Positions 1 to 5,800 of a DNA stretch of 16,091 nucleotides are shown here, in pieces (position 1 is the first letter of the stretch; each line of letters opens with the position of its first letter). Made by a program: the position numbers and the translations under genes. Source of the DNA: JAVBMB01 sp031552995. Lineage in GTDB: Bacteria; Bacillota; Clostridia; Oscillospirales; Butyricicoccaceae. The DNA is taken from contig JAVBMB010000081.1 of the NCBI GenBank assembly GCA_031552995.1, positions 1 to 16,091 on the forward strand. Direction: 5' to 3'. The notes under the pieces are model-generated. The model did no database searches and was not told where the DNA came from. It saw nothing but the letters and a program-made list of their open reading frames with translations.

Positions 1-998
1 TCCGGCTCAAACGTCAGCGACGCGTCATTAAGCTGCAGCTTTTCAAGCGCGTCTCTCAGGTCGGGGTATTTTTTTCCATCCGCCGGATACAGTCCGGAAA
101 ACACCATCGGCTGAACCGAGCGATAGCCGCGAAGCGGCTGCAACGCCGGCTTGGCAAGTGACGTAACCGTGTCGCCGACATGAGTCTCACGCACATTTTT
201 AATCCTGGCCGTAATATAGCCAACCTCGCCCGCGGTAAGCCTTTCGCACGCCTGATATCCAAACGGGCGCAGATATCCGCACTCGACGATTTGAAACTCG
301 GCACCGGTCGCCATCATGCGGATTTTCTTGCCCGGCTCAAAGCTGCCGTCAAACACCCGCACATATATTATGACGCCGCGATAGCTATCGTACTGGCTGT
401 CGAAGATAAGCGCCCTGTCGACGCCGCTATCGCCCGCTGAAGGCGGAGGCACTTGGTTTACAATCATTTCAAGCACTTCGCCAATGTTGATACCTGCCTT
501 TGCGGATATCTCCGGAGAGTCCTGCGCCGGAATCCCTATGATACTTTCAATTTCATCCTTGACACGTTTCGGGTCGGCGGCGATAAGGTCAATCTTGTTA
601 ATTACCGGCAGCACCTCAAGGTCATGCTCGAGCGCGAGGTATGTATTTGCAAGGGTTTGCGCCTCTATCCCCTGCGCCGCGTCGACGACAAGCAAAGCCC
701 CCTCGCACGCGGCGAGCGAGCGTGAGACCTCGTAATTAAAATCAACGTGGCCGGGAGTGTCAATGAGGTTTAAATGGTATATCTCGCCGTCGTTCGCCCT
801 GTATTCAAGCAGAACCGCACGCGCCTTTATCGTTATACCGCGCTCTTTTTCAAGGTCCATATTGTCAAGCACCTGAGATGTCATATCCCTTGTGGTTACA
901 GTGTTTGTGGCCTCGAGCAGACGGTCGGCAAGCGTTGACTTGCCGTGGTCGATATGCGCGATTATCGAGAAATTGCGTATTCTTTCACGCTCTGTCAT
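1..998 (-). CDS. lepA: Elongation factor 4 (LepA), N-terminal 332 residues, cut by the window edge
   Basis: Translational GTPase that acts on the ribosome, where it remodels or back-translocates stalled complexes. The translation starts MTERERIRNFSIIAHIDHGK, with the G1 P-loop AHIDHGKST at residues 14-22. DTPGHVDF (G3) and NKIDL (G4) follow, then the LepA-typical EMIVNQVPPP linker into domain II. The last visible residues (LEKLQLNDASLTFEP) match the family, so the frame is open to the edge. The protein is normally about 600 aa, so roughly the C-terminal 45% lies outside. The ATG at 996-998 is preceded by AGGAG at good spacing. The gene lies 166 bp downstream of yebC on the same strand. I see no convincing promoter in that gap, but it holds the 11-bp repeat array described separately. 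The identification is secure. Confidence 0.97.
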   Translation of the reverse strand, partial: MTERERIRNFSIIAHIDHGKSTLADRLLEATNTVTTRDMTSQVLDNMDLEKERGITIKARAVLLEYRANDGEIYHLNLIDTPGHVDFNYEVSRSLAACEGALLVVDAAQGIEAQTLANTYLALEHDLEVLPVINKIDLIAADPKRVKDEIESIIGIPAQDSPEISAKAGINIGEVLEMIVNQVPPPSAGDSGVDRALIFDSQYDSYRGVIIYVRVFDGSFEPGKKIRMMATGAEFQIVECGYLRPFGYQACERLTAGEVGYITARIKNVRETHVGDTVTSLAKPALQPLRGYRSVQPMVFSGLYPADGKKYPDLRDALEKLQLNDASLTFEP

Positions 999-1060
999 AT
1001 ATGACTCCTGTATTATGAATATCTATGAATTATCTGCATAAACGATGGCTGAAATCTGCT

Positions 1061-1075
1061 GAAAACTATGTTTTC
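1061..1075. repeat. Short inverted repeat upstream of lepA
   Basis: GAAAAC-TAT-GTTTTC is a perfect 6-bp inverted repeat with a 3-base centre, about 63 bp upstream of the lepA start codon. It could be a small operator or a weak hairpin in the lepA leader. It is short enough to be chance. Confidence 0.3.
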
Positions 1076-1096
1076 TCTTCAAAAAATACACACTTT

Positions 1097-1158
1097 CATG
1101 CACATTTTATGCTGCCAGAACGCAGTATGCACTGTTTATGCACGCATTATGCAATGCC
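1097..1158. repeat. Array of five 11-bp TATGCA-type direct repeats between yebC and lepA
   Basis: Five 11-bp units, each starting with T/C-ATGC, lie at 1097-1107, 1108-1118, 1126-1136, 1137-1147 and 1148-1158, with one 7-bp interruption (1119-1125). Examples are TATGCACTGTT, TATGCACGCAT and TATGCAATGCC. The period is close to one DNA helical turn. A sixth copy of the core, TGCATAAAC at 1035-1043, is an inverted 9-bp match to GTTTATGCA at 1134-1142. The array sits upstream of lepA and just downstream of the yebC stop codon. It could be a binding array for a DNA-binding protein; the function is unknown. Confidence 0.6.
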
Positions 1159-1164
1159 GTGCGG

Positions 1165-1890
1165 CTAATCCTGCTGCCAGTTGTGCCACACATTTTGGAC
1201 ATCGTCATTTTCCTCGAGCAGCTCGAGCAGCTTCGTCATGTTTTTTATGTCCTCTTCATCTTTTAGCTCGACATAATTCTGAGGAACCATTTCAACCTCG
1301 GCGCCAATCATTTCAATATTCTGCCCGGCAAGTTTTTGCCTGACCGTATCGAAATCGTCGGGGGCTGTGAAAATCTCATACACTTCGCCCTCAGCGGAAA
1401 AATCCTCTGCCCCGGCGTCGAGTGCCAGCATCATAAGCGAGTCCTCATCATACCCCTCGGCCTCGATGACGATGACGCCTTTTTTATCGAACTGCCACGC
1501 GACGCAGCCTGAGTTACCCATGTTGCCGCCGTACTTATCAAAGAAATGCCGAACCTCTCCGACCGTGCGGTTTCGGTTGTCGGTAAGCGTGTCTACAATT
1601 ACCGCTATCCCCTGCGGGCCATACCCCTCGTATGTGATGTATTCAAAGTTCTCGGCCGCGGCCCCGCTTTGATATTTTTGAAGAATCCTGTTTATATTGT
1701 CGTTGGGAACATTGTCGGCCTTGGCGCGCACAATAACTGCGGCAAGCTTTGAGTTGTGCTGCGGGTCAGCGCCGCCGTCCCTGATGGCAATTGCCATCTC
1801 GCGCGAGTATCGCGTAAACTTTTTGGCCTTTTTTGCGTCTGTGATGTTTTTGGCGCGCTGGATATTGTGCCACTTAGAGTGCCCTGACAT
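1165..1890 (-). CDS. yebC: YebC/PmpR/TACO1 family protein
   Basis: The 241-aa product is full length for the family (about 240-250 aa). It begins MSGHSKWHNIQRAKN and continues with a KKAKKFTRYSREMAIAI segment, both hallmark YebC sequences. An acidic C-terminal half includes GYGPQGIAVIV and GCVAWQFDKKG. Family members were first described as transcriptional regulators; more recent work links some of them to relief of ribosome stalling at polyproline. They are cytoplasmic. The ATG at 1888-1890 has GGAGG at 7-8 nt spacing. A near-consensus promoter lies at 2006-2034. lepA follows on the same strand, so two translation-associated genes are adjacent and may be cotranscribed. The family assignment is very firm; the exact cellular role in this organism is not. 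Confidence 0.96.
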   Translation of the reverse strand: MSGHSKWHNIQRAKNITDAKKAKKFTRYSREMAIAIRDGGADPQHNSKLAAVIVRAKADNVPNDNINRILQKYQSGAAAENFEYITYEGYGPQGIAVIVDTLTDNRNRTVGEVRHFFDKYGGNMGNSGCVAWQFDKKGVIVIEAEGYDEDSLMMLALDAGAEDFSAEGEVYEIFTAPDDFDTVRQKLAGQNIEMIGAEVEMVPQNYVELKDEEDIKNMTKLLELLEENDDVQNVWHNWQQD

Positions 1891-2005
1891 ATTAAAAAAC
1901 CTCCGTTATGAATAAATGACGACTATTGCGGGCGGTTAGAGTTTTTGCGCAGCATTTTAGCGTCATCGTAATACACAGGCAAACGAATAATATCTTAACT
2001 GTAGT

Positions 2006-2034
2006 ATTATAGCATAACAGGCCAAAAAATCCAA
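2006..2034 (-). promoter_or_regulatory. Extended -10 sigma-A type promoter for yebC
   Basis: Read on the minus strand, TTGGAT (2029-2034) is followed by a 17-bp spacer and a perfect TATAAT (2006-2011). TGC directly before the -10 makes it an extended -10 (TGnTATAAT). It lies about 115 bp upstream of the yebC ATG and points at it, which predicts a leader of roughly 105-110 nt. Confidence 0.8.
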
Positions 2035-2047
2035 CCCCAAGAATGTG

Positions 2048-2074
2048 TGACGGTATATATGTTTTATACCGTCA
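2048..2074. promoter_or_regulatory. Perfect 10-bp inverted repeat upstream of the DUF3298 gene
   Basis: TGACGGTATA and TATACCGTCA are perfect inverted arms separated by 7 bases (TATGTTT). The element lies 92 bp upstream of the chosen start of the DUF3298 gene and just behind the divergent yebC promoter (14 bp past its -35). It has no following T-run, so an operator for one or both divergent genes, or a leader hairpin, is more likely than a terminator. Confidence 0.55.
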
Positions 2075-2165
2075 ATCCGCCTCAAGCGATTTATTACGGC
2101 TAATATTTCTTTGTATCGTCATATTTGCGCACGCCGCGACTTATAAATTATCGAGGTGTTACGCT

Positions 2166-2990
2166 ATGGATGACAACAAGACCAATTTTTGGGGCGGCGG
2201 GAACTACAGAGACGGACGCCCGATTGAATCGCAGGGAATGACCGGCGATTCATATCTTCCTTACGGCGCGCAAAGGATACCCAAGATGCCGTCGGATTTT
2301 TTTGCCGCGCCGAGAGGCCGGGATAACACGCGGGAGATAAATGCCGGCGAGCTTTCGGCAAAGCTGGCAAATCACAGTATTACCCTGCTTGAATATGAGG
2401 TTATATATCCGCGAATCAAGGCTTCTACCCAGGCGGAAACGCTTGTGAACAGGTATCATGCTACACATGCCGGAAATATCGAGCGGATGGCGAAGAATCG
2501 CTATCTTCCGATGGCCAGGCGGCAGGAAAAGTTTTTCCGCGGGCTTGACGGCTTTGACCCGTTTAGTGTGCGCTGCGGTTTTCAGGTGATGCTAAACGGC
2601 GAAAATGTGATGTCACTGTTTAGCGACATATTTATCAGTATGGGCTATGAAGGCTCGCTTATGGAGAGGCACGCCAGAACCTATTGCATGACAAATGGAG
2701 CTGCCGTAAGCCTGTCGATGCTTTTTGCGCGCGGCAGCACGTGGAAACGCAACATGATTGAAGCGCTTGAGAGACAAATTGCATCCGAAGCTGAGGAAAA
2801 TCCGGGAAGTTATTACTCTGACTGGCGGCAGATATTCACCGGCAAGCTTAACGAGCGTAATTTTTACCTGACATCTGACGGCATAGTGATATTTTTCGAA
2901 CATCTGACAATAGCGAACGGCAACGCCGGGATTCCATCATTTCTGCTGCCGTATGGACTGTTTAACGCGCAGTTGAACAAGAAGCTGTAA
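2166..2990 (+). CDS. DUF3298 (RsiV-like) domain protein
   Basis: A 274-aa protein whose C-terminal part carries the DUF3298 signature: NFYLTSDGIVIFFEHLTIAN followed by GIPSFLLPYGLF. The mid-region SRC-type strand pattern (VRCGFQVMLNGENVMSLFSDIF) also fits RsiV-like proteins. In RsiV this domain is extracytoplasmic and binds lysozyme to release sigma V, but no sigma factor lies next to this gene, so a general envelope or sensing role is only an inference. The ATG at 2166 was chosen because GAGGTG precedes it at good spacing. An in-frame ATG at 2043 would add 41 residues including a hydrophobic segment (LLRLIFLCIVIF) but has no ribosome binding site. From 2166 the protein has no visible signal peptide, which is odd for the family. 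The gene ends in its own terminator. Confidence 0.8.
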   Translation: MDDNKTNFWGGGNYRDGRPIESQGMTGDSYLPYGAQRIPKMPSDFFAAPRGRDNTREINAGELSAKLANHSITLLEYEVIYPRIKASTQAETLVNRYHATHAGNIERMAKNRYLPMARRQEKFFRGLDGFDPFSVRCGFQVMLNGENVMSLFSDIFISMGYEGSLMERHARTYCMTNGAAVSLSMLFARGSTWKRNMIEALERQIASEAEENPGSYYSDWRQIFTGKLNERNFYLTSDGIVIFFEHLTIANGNAGIPSFLLPYGLFNAQLNKKL

Positions 2991-3029
2991 GATTGCTTAT
3001 CTTTACAGCTTCCTTGTTCTGATTTTTTT
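2976..3029 (+). terminator. Rho-independent terminator of the DUF3298 gene
   Basis: A 15-bp stem with one bulged base is formed by 2976-2990 and 3003-3018 with a 12-nt loop, followed by a run of seven T at 3023-3029. The left arm includes the last codons and the TAA stop of the gene. Confidence 0.85.
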
Positions 3030-3185
3030 GATGTACTGATTTGTTACCCGCTCTATTACCCTTTGCCCCATTAAAAGTGTAATCTTTATGTCGGTGTCTC
3101 ATTTTTATTCACCGTGCTTTTTTTGCGCGGCGTCATAATAATCTTCTCATCCGCCATAGCTAATAAAATATCTGTGAAACCTGTG

Positions 3186-3219
3186 CAGCTTGTTTACAAA
3201 CGAAGCCGTTGTATGATAA
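3186..3219 (+). promoter_or_regulatory. Possible promoter upstream of the small two-TM protein gene
   Basis: TTGTTT is followed about 16 bp later by TATGAT within TATGATAAAAT, roughly 40-50 bp upstream of the ATG at 3259. The -35 is weak. Position after the preceding terminator supports a new transcription start somewhere in 3030-3258. Otherwise that stretch is AT-rich and shows no gene. Confidence 0.35.
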
Positions 3220-3258
3220 AATCAGCAGAGGTATATGTCTGTTCCGGCGGAGGGCGTA

Positions 3259-3864
3259 ATGAGAGTAAAACGCAGCTACAGGTGGCTGAAAATATTTTCC
3301 CTTGTTTTTGCGGCTTTGATTATGCTGCTGCTTTGTCATGCAGCTTATTCGCCGTACACGATTCTGCCGCAGCAGCTTAGATACTCTCTGTTGCCTGTCA
3401 GCGAAATATCGTATCTGCCTCCGCTTGAACCGGGTGACCTGGCTGTCTGCGATAAAGCCGCTGCGCTGTCGCCCGGCGCTATTGTCGCCTGCAGGCCGCA
3501 TATGCTGTCCAGCCTTGCGCTGCCCGCCGGCGGATATTTTGGCGATGTTATCTCTTTTGAGCAGAGCGGCAGCGTGCACGATGCGTACACCGTCAAGTTC
3601 AGATATGGCGGAGAGGAGCTCTCACTGCTGTCGCAGCGGCCGGAGCTTGTAATTTACAGGGTCTCCGGCGTTGGCGGCGCTATACTGCTGCTTCATGAGT
3701 ATCAATATTTTGTTTTTACCGCATTCTGCTTGTATATTCTTGCCGTGACACTGTATTTCGTCTTGACGCGCAAGCGGCGCAAGCTGAAAGTGGTGCGCGA
3801 GGAATACATAAAGATGTTTGAACAATATGCGGACAAGTTTGAGGCCTCTGAGGAAGACTATTGA
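3259..3864 (+). CDS. Small membrane protein resembling a divergent signal peptidase I (S26)
   Basis: A 201-aa protein with a TM helix or uncleaved signal at residues 10-29, an extracytoplasmic region of about 120 aa, a second TM at 150-169 and a basic then charged cytoplasmic tail. Residues 51-60, SYLPPLEPGD, line up with the SMxPTLxxGD motif around the catalytic serine of S26 signal peptidases. The following SPGAIVACR resembles the PGDIVxYR strand. The two-TM layout is like SipW-type peptidases. I cannot assign the second catalytic residue (Lys or His), so it may be inactive or not a peptidase. The ATG at 3259 has GGAGG five bases upstream; an in-frame ATG at 3235 has AGAGG only 2-3 bases away. 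The aroE-aroK fusion follows after 72 bp. The function is uncertain. Confidence 0.7.
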   Translation: MRVKRSYRWLKIFSLVFAALIMLLLCHAAYSPYTILPQQLRYSLLPVSEISYLPPLEPGDLAVCDKAAALSPGAIVACRPHMLSSLALPAGGYFGDVISFEQSGSVHDAYTVKFRYGGEELSLLSQRPELVIYRVSGVGGAILLLHEYQYFVFTAFCLYILAVTLYFVLTRKRRKLKVVREEYIKMFEQYADKFEASEEDY

Positions 3865-3936
3865 TTGCGGCCGCCGAAGCCGGCATAAAATGATTGACAA
3901 AATATTTTCGGGACGCTTGACGTCAAGAGTGACATT

Positions 3937-5157
3937 ATGGAATATGGATTGATAGGGCAAAATATCACCAACAATTATGCCGGTTACGCTGCCGGCTGGC
4001 TTGGTGTACACGATTATGGGCTTACGGCATTATCCCCCCATCAGCTGGGCAATTATCTTAAGACAACGCAGTTTAAGGGGCTGAATATCTCGGAACCTTA
4101 CAAGACCGCGGCCGTTACGTTTTGCCATACGCTGTCGGACCAGGCGCGTGAAATAGGCAGTGTGAGCATTATTCTTAAGAGCCCTGACGGAATTTTAACC
4201 GGTTATAACTGCGATACGAACGCGATTGAATATATGGTGCGCCGCGCAGGGATGGATTTTTCCGGCAATAAGGTTGTTATATACGGCGGCGGCGGAACCG
4301 GACGGTCGGCCGCCGCGGCCGCAAAAGTGCTTGGAGCCGCGAATGTCGTTCTCATCTCACGCACGGGTGAAATTGGCTTTGACGACATTCGTGACCATAC
4401 AGACGCGACATACATCATCAACGCGACACCGAGAGGTATGTTCCCAAACAATGGGCATTCGCTTGTTAACCTCGATCTTTTCCCCGGTTGCCGAGGCGTG
4501 GTAGAGACTATATATAATCCGATTCGCTCGGCGCTGCTTATGGACGCAATGGGCCGCGGCCTCCCCTGCTGCGACCCGCTTGACATGTATGCCGCGCTGA
4601 CGATATATTCGGCCAGACTGGGCGGGCTTAACTTCTATGCCGAGGATATACCGAAAATGCGCGACCACCTTAAACGCAAGGTGACGAATATCGTTCTTAT
4701 CGGCATGCCCGGCAGCGGGAAAACGGCGATAGGCAAGTATATATCGCAGAAGCTGGAACGCGGGTTCCTAGACATGGATACCGTGATTGAGCAGCGCACC
4801 GGGCAGCCTGTCGCCGCGATTATCGACCGCGACGGCGAGGCGGCGTTCCGCAACTTGGAGTCGCGCGCTATCAGCAATGTTGGGCGGCAAACCGGCAAGG
4901 TTATCGTTGCCGGGCCGGGGGCGGTGCTTTCGGAGAGTAACTACCCGCCTCTGAAGCAGAATGGGCTGATTTTTTTCATCGACAGGCCGGACTATAAGCC
5001 GGGTGTAAAAATGCCGGCGAAGAAATCGAACCAGCTGTACACGTCGTTTTTGCCGCGCTATCGCAGGTTCGCGGACGATACTATTGAAAACAACAGTACT
5101 GTTGCAAACGCCGGGGACAGGCTTCTTTCGGCGTTTGACTCGATGGCTGTGCTGTAA
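3937..5157 (+). CDS. Fused shikimate dehydrogenase-shikimate kinase with altered active sites
   Basis: A 406-aa cytoplasmic fusion of two successive aromatic pathway enzymes: dehydroshikimate reduction, then shikimate phosphorylation. Residues 1-245 are AroE-like: GLNISEPYK with catalytic Lys56, GYNCD with Asp93, a GGGGTGRSA nucleotide loop at 117-125, SRT at 141-143 (NADP type), ATPRGM at 163-168 and IYNP at 192-195. Residues 249-406 are AroK-like: Walker A GMPGSGKT at 256-263, DMD at 279-281 and GEAAFRNLE with Arg305. Oddities: the SxS shikimate-binding pair near the N-terminus is missing (ITNNYAGY), the GAVNT Asn is Ser77, the kinase GGG motif is GPG (326-328), and the lid region with RPLL is about 20 residues shorter than in E. 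coli AroK. The start has only a weak AAGAG site. It may be an active bifunctional enzyme or one with shifted substrate use. Confidence 0.85.
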   Translation: MEYGLIGQNITNNYAGYAAGWLGVHDYGLTALSPHQLGNYLKTTQFKGLNISEPYKTAAVTFCHTLSDQAREIGSVSIILKSPDGILTGYNCDTNAIEYMVRRAGMDFSGNKVVIYGGGGTGRSAAAAAKVLGAANVVLISRTGEIGFDDIRDHTDATYIINATPRGMFPNNGHSLVNLDLFPGCRGVVETIYNPIRSALLMDAMGRGLPCCDPLDMYAALTIYSARLGGLNFYAEDIPKMRDHLKRKVTNIVLIGMPGSGKTAIGKYISQKLERGFLDMDTVIEQRTGQPVAAIIDRDGEAAFRNLESRAISNVGRQTGKVIVAGPGAVLSESNYPPLKQNGLIFFIDRPDYKPGVKMPAKKSNQLYTSFLPRYRRFADDTIENNSTVANAGDRLLSAFDSMAVL

Positions 5158-5227
5158 TTCTATGGCGGGACAGGCGAATATTAATGCGCGGCGACTTCAT
5201 GCGCCGCTATGATTTTGAGGTGATTAT

Positions 5228-5596
5228 TTGGAGATTTTGTTTGATCGGGCCGGAGAGTCGAGCGTCGGCATAGTTCCGAAAGAGACAGCCATTGGAAGCA
5301 TCGATGACGCAATGGATGCCATCGGCGCGATGTGGGGTGTCCCCGGCTGCCGCAAGCTGGTGATTTATAAGGAGAGTCTTGACAAGAGCTTTTTTTCGCT
5401 ATCAACTGGATTTGCGGGGGAAATGCTTCAAAAATACACGAATTACAGGTTTTGCGTCGCGATTGTCGGAGACATAAGCGAGGAGACGGCGCGAAGCCGC
5501 AGCTTGCATGATTTTGTTTTTGAATGCAACAAAGGGCGGCAGGTGTTATTCTGCGAGACGCTTGATACAGCGCTTGAGCGGTTAGAAAGCTTATAA
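5228..5596 (+). CDS. DUF4180 domain protein, TTG start
   Basis: A 122-aa protein that fits DUF4180 along its whole length: the central KSFFSLSTGFAGEMLQKYTN, then YRFCVAIVGDIS and a C-terminal FECNKGRQVLFCETLDTALE. The family's biochemical role is not established; it is a small cytoplasmic protein with no TM segment. The TTG at 5228 was chosen because GAGGTG lies just upstream at 5217-5222 and no ATG in this frame gives a full-length domain. The gene begins 70 bp after the aroE-aroK fusion, with a GC-rich hairpin (GCGGCG/CGCCGC) in the gap, and ends in a strong hairpin. It is probably the last gene of the 3259-5596 transcript. Confidence 0.85.
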   Translation: MEILFDRAGESSVGIVPKETAIGSIDDAMDAIGAMWGVPGCRKLVIYKESLDKSFFSLSTGFAGEMLQKYTNYRFCVAIVGDISEETARSRSLHDFVFECNKGRQVLFCETLDTALERLESL

Positions 5597-5608
5597 TATT
5601 GATGTTTT

Positions 5609-5639
5609 ATGCCGTTCGGGCCTTAAGCCCGAACGGCAT
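5609..5639 (+). terminator. Strong hairpin, probable terminator after the DUF4180 gene
   Basis: A perfect 13-bp stem (5609-5621 and 5627-5639) with a CTTAA loop lies 12 bp after the stop codon. The T-run is short (ATTTG), so termination efficiency is uncertain, but the stem is GC-rich and well placed. Confidence 0.65.
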
Positions 5640-5710
5640 TTGCATATATATGCGCCAAATATACATCCTCTGCCCCGTGATGGAGGTTTTTGTTGTGCAT
5701 ATCGCTGAAA

Positions 5711-5729
5711 TGCAATAATGTGTATTGCA
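5711..5729. promoter_or_regulatory. Operator-like inverted repeat upstream of the AbgB-like gene
   Basis: TGCAATA and TATTGCA are perfect 7-bp inverted arms with a 5-bp spacer. The centre, at 5720, is about 60-65 bp upstream of the start expected from the -10 at 5771-5776. That geometry suits an activator site such as a LysR-type box, but no regulator gene is present nearby. Confidence 0.5.
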
Positions 5730-5746
5730 AAATGGAAAATTGTGTG

Positions 5747-5776
5747 TTAGTTTAATGAATATATATTCTATATAAT
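5747..5776 (+). promoter_or_regulatory. Promoter of the AbgB-like gene
   Basis: A perfect TATAAT at 5771-5776 (inside TATATAAT) lies 24 bp upstream of the ATG. The best -35 candidate, TTAGTT at 5747-5752 with an 18-bp spacer, is poor. A weak -35 fits a promoter that needs an activator, consistent with the inverted repeat at 5711-5729. The expected leader is short, about 15-20 nt. Confidence 0.6.
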
Positions 5777-5800
5777 GCATATTTATTATCGGAGGTTATC

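Noticed and set aside
2043..2165. N-terminal extension of the DUF3298 gene as the annotated start
   Set aside because: No ribosome site before 2043, whereas GAGGTG precedes 2166. The case for it is kept as a finding, not as the call.
3894..3926. TTGACA at 3894-3899 as a promoter -35 for the aroE-aroK fusion, and the TTGACGTCAA palindrome at 3917-3926
   Set aside because: No -10 resembling TATAAT lies 16-18 bp downstream of TTGACA, and a 10-bp palindrome is short enough to be chance. Cotranscription from the upstream gene is simpler.
5642..5653. GCATATATATGC palindrome after the DUF4180 terminator
   Set aside because: An alternating AT core makes such palindromes common by chance, and it has no clear placement relative to a promoter.
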